Of a DNA stretch of 64,000 bases, positions 28,872-37,883 are shown in pieces. Position numbers and translations under genes: made by a program. Positions within the stretch are counted from its first letter, which is position 1. The number at the start of each line of letters is the position of its first letter. Where the stretch lies: the NCBI RefSeq assembly GCF_013426915.1, contig NZ_AP023182.1:1364001-1428000 (forward strand). Direction: 5' to 3'. The notes below the pieces were generated by a model. That model was not told the origin of the DNA. It saw nothing but the letters and a program-made list of their open reading frames with translations, and ran no database searches. Source of the DNA: Paraburkholderia sp. PGU19. GTDB lineage: Bacteria; Pseudomonadota; Gammaproteobacteria; Burkholderiales; Burkholderiaceae.

Positions 28872-29122
28872 ATGGGTTTTCCTTGCAATTGCCAGCGTGG
28901 GTAGGACTTTTCTTAGTTTTTCTACCTCGCTTCCTATTCCGGTTAAAGCGCCGCCGATATTTTTTAGCCATACGCGCGCCGATACTTGAAGCATATCGAC
29001 GCCGCCATCACACCGATGCGGCAAGCGCACCGAATCTCGAGAACACCGCATAACCCGGCACGGCACGCAGTCGATCAGGTCCTTGCCGCGCATCGCGCGC
29101 ATATGACGGATAGGAGATGCAC

Positions 29123-29908
29123 ATGCTTGCGCCAAACACGCTGATGTCCAGTCGCGCTCCGGAACGCGCCGTTGCCGCGGTCATTCCGATTCGGCCCGCC
29201 GAGCAGAGCAATGCGCCCCGTCGAGGCGCGACGCGCTGCTCGTCGTGCACGATGCGCTCCATCTGTATGCCGGCTGATCTGAGCGCCGAAGATCTGTCGA
29301 AGCTCGATGCAGTGATCTGCTCCACGAAGACCGTCAAACGCGGCGACACCTTGTATCGCGCCGGCGATACGTTCAAGAGCATCTACGCGATACGCGCCGG
29401 ATCGTTCAAAACGGTCGTCATGCACCGCGACGACCGCGAGCATGTGACGGGATTCGAGATCGCGGGCGAAACGCTCGGGCTGGACGGTGTCTGCGCCGGG
29501 CAGCACAACTGCGACGCGATTGCACTTGAAGACAGTGTTGTCTGCATCATTCCGTTCGCGCAACTCGAGATCATCTGTCGCGAGGTGAAGTCGATGCAGC
29601 ATCACATCTATCAGCTGATGAGCGGCGAAATCGTGCGGGAGTCCGGGCAAATGATGCTGCTCGGCACCATGTCGGCGGAGCAGCGCGTGGCGACATTCCT
29701 TCTCAATCTCTCCCGGCGGTTCAAGACGCGCGGCTTCTCGGCCGCTGAGCTCCACTTGCGCATGACACGCGAGGAAATCGGCTGCTACCTGGGCATGAAG
29801 CTCGAAACCGTGAGCCGTATGTTTTCGAAATTCCAGCGCGAGCAACTTGTGAATGCAAACGGAAAGACGGTTCGGATCGTCGACCCAGAGCGGCTCGCGA
29901 AAGTCTGA
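29123..29908 (+). CDS. FNR-type oxygen-sensing transcription regulator
   Basis: A 261-residue CRP/FNR protein. Counting from the ATG at 29123, which has TAGGAG seven bases upstream, the N-terminus carries CSSCTMRSIC (C39, C42, C48) and a fourth Cys lies in SVVCIIPF (C141). This is the spacing of the FNR iron-sulfur ligands, so the protein should dimerise only without oxygen. The recognition helix reads E-T-V-S-R (residues 228-232), the FNR specificity pattern for TTGAT-N4-ATCAA, which is the box repeated through this island. No box was found before its own gene. Confidence 0.95.
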   Translation: MLAPNTLMSSRAPERAVAAVIPIRPAEQSNAPRRGATRCSSCTMRSICMPADLSAEDLSKLDAVICSTKTVKRGDTLYRAGDTFKSIYAIRAGSFKTVVMHRDDREHVTGFEIAGETLGLDGVCAGQHNCDAIALEDSVVCIIPFAQLEIICREVKSMQHHIYQLMSGEIVRESGQMMLLGTMSAEQRVATFLLNLSRRFKTRGFSAAELHLRMTREEIGCYLGMKLETVSRMFSKFQREQLVNANGKTVRIVDPERLAKV

Positions 29909-29991
29909 CCGCGCATGGCGAGAAGCGGGTCGAGCAGCGTCGGCGGCACTCGGGTGTGCTGGCGTGCGGGCTGCCGACGTCAATCAAGACG

Positions 29992-30005
29992 TTGATTTGG
30001 CTCAA
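29992..30005. promoter_or_regulatory. FNR-type box upstream of the cytochrome c gene
   Basis: Perfect TTGA-N6-TCAA; CACGAT at 30027-30032 lies 28.5 bp from the centre. Confidence 0.68.
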
Positions 30006-30112
30006 AGGCGCGTCGCTATGACATGCCACGATCTGGATCGCTTGCCGAGACGGCCGTTAAGAAACGTCGTCGACGCATGGGAAATCATCAGATCCATAAA
30101 GGAGCTTTTGTC

Positions 30113-30457
30113 GTGAGCCATGCCCGTTGGTCCATCCTGCTTGCCTGCCTCGCAGGTCTCTTCGCTGCCGTACCGAACACGGCCGATGCGCGAGTCGATG
30201 AGCCGACCGAACTGGTCAACCAGCAGCATTGCATGTTCTGTCATACGTCGGATGCGCCCTTTCTTGCGCCGTCGTTTCGTCAGATCGCGGACCGTTACCG
30301 AGACGTGCCCGATGCGAAGGCGATGCTGGAAATCAAGCTGAGAAAAGGTGGCCGCGCGCATTGGGGAGACACGCCCATGCCTCTGCCGTCCGAACGCGGC
30401 GGCCCGCTATCCGCCGAAGATGCACATACACTGGTCGAGTGGGTCATGTCGCAATGA
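30113..30457 (+). CDS. small periplasmic c-type cytochrome
   Basis: A 114-residue protein with a Sec signal (WSILLACLAGLFAAV, cleavage after ADA) and one haem site CMFCH. A later Met in DTPMPLP is a good distal ligand, as in cytochrome c551/c552 electron carriers. AAGGAG at 30098-30103 supports the GTG start at 30113. The FNR-type box and neighbouring FNR gene suggest a role in respiration under low oxygen. Confidence 0.9.
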   Translation: MSHARWSILLACLAGLFAAVPNTADARVDEPTELVNQQHCMFCHTSDAPFLAPSFRQIADRYRDVPDAKAMLEIKLRKGGRAHWGDTPMPLPSERGGPLSAEDAHTLVEWVMSQ

Positions 30458-30508
30458 ACTTCTTTTCCGCGTCTTTTACTTTTTCTTTTTCCGCTCACGG
30501 AGACACCG

Positions 30509-30877
30509 ATGCGAATAACCGTTCACCTCGATACGTTCCAATGCGCCGAGGTAGCGCATGCGGTGCTCTGGCTCGATCGCGAATCGCGTAAATGGTCACG
30601 GGAAGGACACGCCGTGATCGATCTGCCGGAATGGGGCACTTTGGCGTACACGAAAGGCAACACCCGTATTCATGCCGCCGACCACGACCGTGCGACCTGC
30701 GAACTCACGGGACTCGATCTCGGTTCAACCGCAGGTCCGTGCGAAGGCGCGTCGGGACAGGCATTGTGGTATCGCCATGCGCATCACACGCCCATTCCCG
30801 GTAAGTTGCATATTCAGTGCGTCGACAACACAGCGTCGGATCCCGAGAACGGCGTGTTCGCCGAAGGTGGCCTCTGA
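30509..30877 (+). CDS. hypothetical protein
   Basis: A 122-residue soluble protein I do not recognise. It contains three cysteines and a His-rich YRHAHHTP segment, which could bind metal, but no known motif. CGGAG precedes the ATG at 30509. It lies 51 bp after the cytochrome gene, with a T-rich pyrimidine tract between them, and converges with the ribosome-hibernation-like gene. Confidence 0.5.
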   Translation: MRITVHLDTFQCAEVAHAVLWLDRESRKWSREGHAVIDLPEWGTLAYTKGNTRIHAADHDRATCELTGLDLGSTAGPCEGASGQALWYRHAHHTPIPGKLHIQCVDNTASDPENGVFAEGGL

Positions 30878-30899
30878 ATCCGCTTCCTTCCGCCAGACC

Positions 30900-31220
30900 T
30901 TATTGCCGCCGCTGTTTCGACGCATTCTGAGTCGCCTGAAGCTCCTTTTCCGCGGCGTCGAACGCCCAGCGGACGGCCTGTTCCGCATCTTCGCTCGAAC
31001 AATGTTCGATGGGTTTGAGTTCTCGCGCACGAGTGATCAGATCGAGGCGCACCTCGTAGCTCGGCTTGGCCGACGGCGAATGAACCTGCTCGATCGCCAG
31101 ATGGCAATTTGAAAGAAGCCCGCTGTAACGCTCCAGACGCACCAGTTGCGCGGCCGCCTCGCCTTCCAGCCGTGCCGTCCCACAGAAGCCGAGATAGACG
31201 ATCTGCATCCCGATGCCCAT
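30900..31220 (-). CDS. HPF/RaiA-like ribosome-associated protein
   Basis: A 106-residue protein resembling the ribosome-hibernation fold: an opening beta strand MQIVYLGFCG, central NCHLAIEQVHSP and the late helix DAEQAVRWAFDAAEKELQ. Such proteins bind the 30S decoding site and silence ribosomes during starvation or anoxia. GGAGG precedes the ATG at 31220, which decides among three in-frame ATGs. An FNR-type box lies about 90 bp upstream, so induction at low oxygen is likely. Confidence 0.75.
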   Translation of the reverse strand: MGIGMQIVYLGFCGTARLEGEAAAQLVRLERYSGLLSNCHLAIEQVHSPSAKPSYEVRLDLITRARELKPIEHCSSEDAEQAVRWAFDAAEKELQATQNASKQRRQ

Positions 31221-31308
31221 CTTCGCCTCCATCCGATGCCCAGATTCACCGCGCCTTGCCAACCTCTTCGGCCACCCTGACATCATCGCGTGCGCCGGGC
31301 TGTCGTCG

Positions 31309-31322
31309 TTGACCTGCATCAA
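31309..31322. promoter_or_regulatory. FNR-type box upstream of the HPF-like gene
   Basis: Perfect TTGA-N6-TCAA; minus-strand GATGAT at 31287-31282 lies 28.5 bp from the centre. Confidence 0.7.
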
Positions 31323-31580
31323 TCGGCTTAACGGCGTGTACTCGCCGGAGCCTGATCGCATCCGCCTCGGGCACTCCCCGTAGGCGGCCGCCGCGGAAAA
31401 GGTAAAACCCGCATGCCCTGGCCGGCCGGCGCAAACGTGTTCGGGGCACACATGGGAGCCGAAACGCGCGATCATAATTCGCATGTAGGCTATAAATGAG
31501 CTACCGCCGCGGCGGCTCGAGCGCTGCCTCGGCAAAGCGGCGCCGGTGCAGCGGTTGCATCGTTAAACGACGGCGATCGA

Positions 31581-32774
31581 ATGGAGCCGTATAAGCAACC
31601 GGGCAGCTTGACTCACGAACTCTTCCGGGAAGTCGTGGAAGCCGCACCCAACGCGATCGTCATGGCCGACCGGGACGGTCTTATCGTTCTCGTCAACGCG
31701 CAGGCGGAAAAGCTGTTCGGTTATTCGCGCAACGAACTGGTCGGCAACAGTGTGGACATCCTCGTGCCCGAGCGCCTGCGCCGCGCGCATCCCGAGTACC
31801 GCCGCATGTTCTACGGCGACCTGAGCAGCAGACCGATGGGGACCGGCCGCGACCTTTTTGCGTTACGAAAGGACGGCACCGAAGTTCCCGTCGAAATCGG
31901 GCTGAACCCGGTTACAACGACGGAGGGCATATTTGTACTGGCTGCCATCGTCGACATTACCGAACGCCGTCGCCTCGAGGAGCGCTTCCGGCACGTGGTG
32001 GAAGCTGCGCCGAATGCAATGGTGATGGTGGATCAGGAAGGAAAGATCGTCCTCGTGAATGCGCAGACCGAGCATCTGTTCGGCTACAGCCGCGAGCAGC
32101 TGTTCGGGAAGTCGATCGAAACGCTGGTGCCGGAACGGTTTCGGACAGGTCATCGAGTCTCCCGGAGCGCCTATCTGCATGATCTGAAACCGCGCCCGAT
32201 GGGTATGGGCCGTGACCTGTACGGCCGTCGTCAGGACGGCTCGGAGTTTCCGGTGGAGATCGGGCTCAACCCCGTGCGCACGTCCAATGAAGACTTCGTG
32301 CTCGCCGCCATTGTCGACATCACGGAGAGAAAGCGCGCGGAGCAGGAACTCATACGCCGGACGGAAGAACTCGCGCGCTCGAATCAGTATCTCGAACAAT
32401 TTGCGTATGTGGCGTCTCACGATCTACAGGAGCCGTTACGCGCCGTCGCGGGTCCGCTTCAGCTGCTTCAGCGCCGCTATCAAGGACAACTCGATGCGCG
32501 CGCGGACGAATTTATCATGCACGCAGTCGATGGCGCCACGCGGATGCAGAAGCTGATCGACGACCTACTCTCCTATTCCCGTGTCGGACGGCCGGGCGCA
32601 GTTCAGCAGTTGACTAAATGTGCCGCCGCACTTGACCAGGCACTGAAGAGCTTGAGTGTCGTGCTGCAGGAGTCGGGGGCGCAGATCACGCGGTGCGAAC
32701 TGCCTTCCGTCATGGCAAGCATCGTTGATGTAAATCAAGAACAGGTAGGCATCTTGGTGAGTCACTATTGCTAG
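31581..32774 (+). CDS. PAS-PAS sensor histidine kinase truncated before its ATPase domain
   Basis: A 397-residue protein with two near-identical PAS domains (about 15-130 and 137-252, each ending AAIVDITER) and a HisKA domain whose phospho-acceptor is H280 in YVASHDLQEPLR. The protein stops soon after DVNQEQVGILVSHYC; the catalytic HATPase domain that normally follows is missing, and I found no continuation in the next bases. It cannot autophosphorylate alone, so it is either a remnant or a sensor acting with another kinase. It could once have paired with the NarL-type regulator at 28227. Confidence 0.85.
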   Translation: MEPYKQPGSLTHELFREVVEAAPNAIVMADRDGLIVLVNAQAEKLFGYSRNELVGNSVDILVPERLRRAHPEYRRMFYGDLSSRPMGTGRDLFALRKDGTEVPVEIGLNPVTTTEGIFVLAAIVDITERRRLEERFRHVVEAAPNAMVMVDQEGKIVLVNAQTEHLFGYSREQLFGKSIETLVPERFRTGHRVSRSAYLHDLKPRPMGMGRDLYGRRQDGSEFPVEIGLNPVRTSNEDFVLAAIVDITERKRAEQELIRRTEELARSNQYLEQFAYVASHDLQEPLRAVAGPLQLLQRRYQGQLDARADEFIMHAVDGATRMQKLIDDLLSYSRVGRPGAVQQLTKCAAALDQALKSLSVVLQESGAQITRCELPSVMASIVDVNQEQVGILVSHYC

Positions 32775-32953
32775 TCCTCACCTCGAAGTACGGTCACAAT
32801 GCATCCGGCAAAGCATTCTCAGTTCGATCCGCACTTACGATCCGTCATCAATCCAACCGAAGAAAAATCGAAACCGTCAACGCCACGACTTGTTGGCTCG
32901 CATCGTCCAGGGCTGATTGGAAGAGGCACGGCATTTGAAGAAAGGAGCCTTGC

Positions 32954-33703
32954 GTGAACACGACAGCAGCGACCTTCAACATTTCACCGCGAGATTGTGA
33001 CCTCACGAATTGCATCGTTGACAGCATTCGTCGTGACCCTTCGTTGAGCCTCGAGCCGATTATCGTCGACGTACGCAACAGCCGAGCCGTCTTGCGCGGT
33101 ACGGTCTCGAGTTGCGCCGCCCGAGTTGCGGCACGCAACGCCGCTGAAAAGGTACAAGGTATTACGTCCGTGACTTCGGAGCTGACCGTTAGTGTGCCTC
33201 CGCATTTGCGCCGCAGCGACACGGAGATACGCGACGCTGTGCTCGATGCGCTGAAATGGAGGGCGTACCTACCCTGTGGCGCGGTTACGGTGACCGTTCG
33301 CGACGGATGTGTGACCCTTTCCGGTCGGGTAGATTGGTCATATCAACGAAAACTCGCCGAGAAAGTTCTTTTGCCGCTACTGGGTATCACGTCGATCAGC
33401 AATGAACTTCGTGTTAGCGACCGGCAAATCCAGATGGAAGTTTCAGCACGAATCCGCGCCAGACTTCGCTTGGCCGCCGAGAGGCAAGCCGACGCAATCA
33501 AGGTCAAGGTGCGGGGCGGAGTTGCCACGTTGCGCGGCCAATTGCCTGTCGTCGACGAGCGTGCATTCGTGATCTCTGCCGCGCAAAGCCACCCTGAAGT
33601 GCGGCAGGTATCTGACGAGCTGCGCTCAAGGTCAAGACCACGCATGCGACGCCGGACATCAGTATCAAATGCACTTGACCGGCAAAAACTCGGCATAAAA
33701 TAA
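32954..33703 (+). CDS. triple BON-domain protein
   Basis: A 249-residue protein with three BON repeats (about 15-85, 90-160 and 165-230), each with a V-x-L-x-G-x-V type core (SRAVLRGTVSS, GCVTLSGRVDW, GVATLRGQLPV). BON domains bind membranes or phospholipids. There is no clear signal peptide, so the protein is probably cytoplasmic. The ATG at 32954 has GAAAGGAG upstream. No FNR-type box was seen in front of it. Confidence 0.85.
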   Translation: MNTTAATFNISPRDCDLTNCIVDSIRRDPSLSLEPIIVDVRNSRAVLRGTVSSCAARVAARNAAEKVQGITSVTSELTVSVPPHLRRSDTEIRDAVLDALKWRAYLPCGAVTVTVRDGCVTLSGRVDWSYQRKLAEKVLLPLLGITSISNELRVSDRQIQMEVSARIRARLRLAAERQADAIKVKVRGGVATLRGQLPVVDERAFVISAAQSHPEVRQVSDELRSRSRPRMRRRTSVSNALDRQKLGIK

Positions 33704-33741
33704 GTCTGGTAAGGACTATTTCCGGCCACCGTTGTCGTACC

Positions 33742-34019
33742 GGTTCTGGTGCAAATATGAGGCGGGCGGGTTAGGCTCAGGGGTTTATAGATCCGCGCAG
33801 CGCGAACAGATGAGTAAATTGGGGAAAATTGACGGGCTGTTCGAAGGCCGGCATTTCGATCGCGAAGTCATCGTCTTGTGCGTGCGTTGGTACCCGCGTT
33901 ACAAGCTGAGCCTGCGCGATCTGGTCGAGATGATCTCCGAACGGGGTCTTTCTCTGGCGCACACGGCGATCATGCGCTGGGTCAAGCGGGTGGTACTCGC
34001 GTTGCCGAATTATCGGTAA
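33742..34019 (+). mobile_element. IS6-family fragment
   Basis: The left end GGTTCTGGTGCAAA at 33742 resembles IS6 inverted repeats. It is followed by an N-terminal transposase fragment (LFEGRHFDREVIVLCVRWYPRYKLSLRDL, then HTAIMRWVKR) that ends abruptly at 34019. No catalytic DDE residues or right end remain, so it is a dead remnant. Confidence 0.8.
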
Positions 34020-34119
34020 AGTTAGTCGCGAGAGGGTGCGCCCGGCCGCGTAACGTCCTTGCGGCCTGATGGCTTGACGTCCGCGTGGCCATGCGGCGTC
34101 GCCGGGCGCGTGGGTTGCG

Positions 34120-35652
34120 TCAGGCCGGAAAGCCGTCGGCTGCGTTCGACGACTTGTCACGCTCGTCCGGCACGAAGGCGATGCCGTCCTGCCGGCACAT
34201 GCGGCGCACCGCGCGCCGCGCGGTAATCAGGCCGGACGGCAGGCCGCCGCCGGGCATGACCCACTGGCCGATCATCAGGAACCGCCGCAAGCCGGGCAAC
34301 GCGGGCGGCAAGGGTCTTACGCCCGTCTGCGGCGTGAGCAGCCAGCCTTCCATGCTGCCTTGCCAGTTGCGCGTGCAGTGGACCACGGTGGCGGGCGTCG
34401 ACACGTCGACCACTTCTATCGCGTCACGTACACAGGGCGTGCGCTCGTCGAATATCGCGATAACGCTGTTCGCCACGCGCTGCTTTTCCGCTTCATATCC
34501 TTGCGGGTCGTGCTCGCTCAACCACGACCAGTACCCCACGTTGCGCGTGGGCAGCGTGCACGTCACGGCGGTCTTGCCTGCAGGCGCGAACGTTGGATCG
34601 TAGTGGAACAGCCTGAAGGCGATCTGATGTAGCACTGTTTGCGGGTCCAATGTGAACGGCTTGTTGAGCAGTCGCATCACATATCCGCACTGCTGCGAAA
34701 GATCGCGCGCCACGCCGAGGCTCACCTGCAGGAACGAAGGGAAGGGCTTGTACGTGCGATAGACGTGCGCCATGCGCGGGCCGACATACCGCCCGTCGAG
34801 CATGTTGTACACGGTCGTGTGCCCGTCGGCGGCGGAGACGACCCAGTCGGCGTCGATGCGCTCGCCGTCGTCCAGTTGCACACCCACTGCAGTGTCGTCT
34901 TCCACGAGAATCTGCTTGACGCTCGAGCCCGTGCGCAACACACCACCGAGCTGCTGCAGGTTCTGCGCGATCGGACCGATCACCGCGTGCGAGCCGCCTA
35001 TTGGATAGCCGGCGTTGCGGTTGCTGACCCATGCGAGCGCGAAAACTAGCGCAACGACCGCGAGCTGCGCGTTTTCTCCTTCGCCGAAGAAGCCTCGCAG
35101 CAACGAGTCGTTGAACCGCTTGCCATAGTCTTCGGAAGTAATGTGCGAGAGGTTTTGCAGAAGAGGCATGTGGCGAAGCAATTGCAGCCCCGTCGTGAGG
35201 CGGTCCTGCCAGGCGCTGCTCAACGACGGCAGCGGGCAGTGGCTCAGGCTGCGGACGGCATGCATGAACTGGCGGATCTGTGCTTCGTCCTGCGGTGCGT
35301 GTCGCAGCAGCTCCGCTTCGAGCCGCTCGAGATTCGAGTAGATGGACAGACTATTTCCTTCTTCGCTTTCTACACGCATCCATTCTTCCGGGTAGACGAA
35401 ATGAAGGCGGTCGATATCGAACACTTCGCGCCATAACGCGTGCATGGGATCGTGCAAATTCGACCCGAGCAGCCAGTGCAGACAAGCTTCGAACGTATAA
35501 GTGCCGCGCTGCCAGCTGGTGGCGAGTCCGCCGGGACGTTCGTGCTGCTCGAGCACGGTGACGGCGTATCCGCACTTGCGCGCGTGAACCGCGGCGCACA
35601 GGCCAGCGATGCCGGCGCCGATGATGACGACCTTTCGGGGAATGGGGTTCAT
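34120..35652 (-). CDS. FAD-dependent phytoene-desaturase-like oxidoreductase
   Basis: A 510-residue flavoprotein. The N-terminus has the dinucleotide-binding motif VVIIGAGIAGLCAAVHA with the following Glu (LEQHERPGGLA). The C-terminus has the second FAD contact region, MIGQWVMPGGGLPSG. It resembles carotenoid/retinol desaturases (CrtI-like); the substrate is unknown. The ATG at 35652 is the first Met of the folded domain. An FNR-type box about 140 bp upstream with CACATT links it to the low-oxygen regulon. Confidence 0.88.
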   Translation of the reverse strand: MNPIPRKVVIIGAGIAGLCAAVHARKCGYAVTVLEQHERPGGLATSWQRGTYTFEACLHWLLGSNLHDPMHALWREVFDIDRLHFVYPEEWMRVESEEGNSLSIYSNLERLEAELLRHAPQDEAQIRQFMHAVRSLSHCPLPSLSSAWQDRLTTGLQLLRHMPLLQNLSHITSEDYGKRFNDSLLRGFFGEGENAQLAVVALVFALAWVSNRNAGYPIGGSHAVIGPIAQNLQQLGGVLRTGSSVKQILVEDDTAVGVQLDDGERIDADWVVSAADGHTTVYNMLDGRYVGPRMAHVYRTYKPFPSFLQVSLGVARDLSQQCGYVMRLLNKPFTLDPQTVLHQIAFRLFHYDPTFAPAGKTAVTCTLPTRNVGYWSWLSEHDPQGYEAEKQRVANSVIAIFDERTPCVRDAIEVVDVSTPATVVHCTRNWQGSMEGWLLTPQTGVRPLPPALPGLRRFLMIGQWVMPGGGLPSGLITARRAVRRMCRQDGIAFVPDERDKSSNAADGFPA

Positions 35653-35788
35653 GGCTGCGACTCCGGCGGGATGAGGAGAGCGTATGACGCGTATTACGAC
35701 GCGTACGGCCCGTATGGGAACGTGTGGGACGTTGGATGTACGCGCGCCACACACATCGACTAATGTGCTGCGCGGTGCGGCGCTACTG

Positions 35789-35802
35789 TTGATCTGTATC
35801 AA
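35789..35802. promoter_or_regulatory. FNR-type box upstream of the FAD oxidoreductase
   Basis: Perfect TTGA-N6-TCAA, the rightmost one found. Minus-strand CACATT at 35767-35762 lies 28.5 bp from the centre. Confidence 0.72.
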
Positions 35803-35837
35803 GCGCAGCACGAACGACATCATGATCTGGTTGGCGG

Positions 35838-36002
35838 ATGCAGTGCTCGGGGCACGCGCTGATTGCGCTCTTTATCGTCGGCGGGCTCGTCACGATTTGG
35901 GTGGGCGCGGCGCTGGGCTGGAAGCGGGTGCTTGAGCCGTTCTGCCAGCTAGTACATCTTGTCGCCATCGGCGTGGTGGGGGCTCATCACCTGCTGTCCT
36001 GA
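35838..36002 (+). CDS. possible 54-residue membrane protein
   Basis: A short frame, MQCSGHALIALFIVGGL... ending in LLS, with a hydrophobic helix at about 7-27 and a second hydrophobic stretch at about 36-48. Codon use looks coding and the frame fills an otherwise empty region between the FNR-type box at 35789 and the SET gene. The ribosome-binding site is weak (GGCGG). The rightward promoter geometry from the box would leave no leader, so its transcription is uncertain. Confidence 0.4.
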   Translation: MQCSGHALIALFIVGGLVTIWVGAALGWKRVLEPFCQLVHLVAIGVVGAHHLLS

Positions 36003-36348
36003 TGGTTACGTTCACCAACTCGATCCCGGCTAGTGGCCTGCGAGTGCAAATAAAATTGTCAATTAGAAATGACGCCAGCTTATACGGCTTGTCTTTGACG
36101 GGATTCTGGATTGACAGACTTATTTTGATCGACGCTTGCGGACCCTTCCTTGCGCGGACGATTCAGTGGCTACTCCCTGTCAGCGGGGTTTGGCGAAGCT
36201 GGGCAGGTACGGATAAATTCCAGACCGTTAGTTGCGCATGATTGCTCACAATGCGACGTGAATCGTTGAATACACACGACGGCAGCGATATGCTTCGCAC
36301 CTTAACGGGAATGACGAAGACAGAAACGTATCGAAGGGAGACGACACA
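36003..36348. other. gene-free stretch
   Basis: Lower in GC than its neighbours, with no convincing frame. It presumably holds the promoter of the SET-domain gene. Nothing else was seen. Confidence 0.4.
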
Positions 36349-36768
36349 ATGCGATTGCGACGTATCACCGCGCGACGCTCCTCCGTGCATGGCAAGGGAC
36401 TGTTTGCGCTTCAGCCGATCGCCGCAGGCGAGCGGCTCATCGAGTACAAGGGTGAAGTGACCAGCTGGCGGCGGGCAGCGGCACGCCAACGATCGGAAGC
36501 CGGCCATACGTTCGTGTTCGGCCTGTCTGACGGTCGCGTCATCGATGGCAGTCGCGGCGGAAACAGCGCCCGTTTCCTGAACCACGCGTGCACGCCCAAC
36601 TGCGAGGCGATCGAGACGGGCGATCGCATCTTCATCCACGCCCTCACCGGCATCAGGCCTGACGAAGAACTTTTCATCGACGGCGAGATGAGCGAAGACA
36701 TCCGTGCCCAGTACGCTTGTCATTGCGGTCATTCCGCCTGCCGCAGATCAATGCTTGGCAGTGCATGA
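36349..36768 (+). CDS. SET-domain lysine methyltransferase-like protein
   Basis: A 139-residue protein almost entirely formed by a SET domain. HGKGLFALQPIAAGERLIEYKGE is the N-terminal SET core, NSARFLNHACTPNC the cofactor-binding and active-site loop, and GEELFIDG-like (DEELFIDGE) the closing motif. CHCGHSACRRSM is a post-SET zinc cluster. Such bacterial proteins methylate lysine on unknown targets, possibly DNA-binding or ribosomal proteins. It stands alone at the edge of the low-oxygen island. Confidence 0.88.
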   Translation: MRLRRITARRSSVHGKGLFALQPIAAGERLIEYKGEVTSWRRAAARQRSEAGHTFVFGLSDGRVIDGSRGGNSARFLNHACTPNCEAIETGDRIFIHALTGIRPDEELFIDGEMSEDIRAQYACHCGHSACRRSMLGSA

Positions 36769-37883
36769 CCGCGACGTAAATGCGGCGTTGCCCACACGCA
36801 CAGGGCTGGGTGCATGACGATAGCTGGCCTGTGTATGCCGGCGATACCTGTTTGCGTCCTGTCTGCGCATCCCGTAACGGGCCCCGGCGAACTATAAGCG
36901 TCCAGCAGACGAGCAACGCTGGGCAGGTACCGTCGCTTGTCGGATTGGCAATGGTCGGTATGGGACGTCAAGCAGCCGCTCGGCACCTTCGCTTTATGAC
37001 AAGACGCCGGCCATAAACGCCGTTGGCGTGACCATCGTATAACTGCAGCCATGATTAGTATTGCTGACGTCAAGCACACGATCAGGTCGAACGGCGGCTT
37101 TGTGCGCGTCCAGAGGACAGTAGTCGACCCTCAACGGCCACACGCGGTCGCGATGGCTCGAAGGCCGCTTCCAGCGGTACAGTGGTCATTCGGGTTGGTA
37201 TTGATCAGGTCTCTCGCAATGCGGGCTCGTTTCCACCCGTTCGTTTGGCCTTTCTCTCCGGGCACCGTGCGCGAATTACCGCCCTCACTGCGGCTCGCGC
37301 CTTGGGGAAGACGATGAAGACGCCGCCGAAGATATTCGCGAAAGCGCAGGGCCATCACCGTAAGAAGACTTCATTGCGATTGCGCTTCGAGCGCCAGTTC
37401 TGGCCGAAGTCAATCCGCACTCGGTAGCCGCCATTGCGGGACTGACAATCTGCCCGACACGAATTCTCTTAACCCGTTGTGAGAACCAAGGACCGTAGCA
37501 AAGTAAGCATCCGCTTGAATATGCGCCTGCGCACATTCGCGACGCGAACTTCATCCGGGGATGTACTTACTGCCCTTCCATGTAACGCCACCTATCTTGA
37601 AGACGCACGCATATCGTTGCAGCATCTTGAGGCCACGCGTGGTTCACGATGCACAGTGTATTCGCCATTAATGGGCAGTGCGTGAACGGCTATCAGAAGA
37701 TCAACATAAAGCTTGCTGTCCTGGCGCGCAGCGACTTCACCTCCCCCGACCAGATCGCGTTGACCCTTTTTTTGCCCAACAACACATGAGGATCAAGCAA
37801 CTTCTGAACGCGCCTCGTGCTGCGATAGCTGCAGAGATCGGGAGGTCTCAAACTGCCGGTCCAAATAATGAAGGTGAACAAAC
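36769..37883. other. 1.1-kb region of degenerate sequence
   Basis: No convincing gene. Bases 37043-37122 are a diverged copy of 58820-58899 (for example GCTTTGTG followed by CGTCC in both). On the minus strand near 37640-37720 a short stretch reads LLIAVHAL, which recalls the C-terminus of VapC toxins, but it is too short and broken to call. Confidence 0.4.

Noticed and set aside
37640..37720. Possible VapC toxin remnant on the minus strand
   Set aside because: Only an LIAVHAL-like stretch matches; the catalytic acidic residues and an intact frame are missing.
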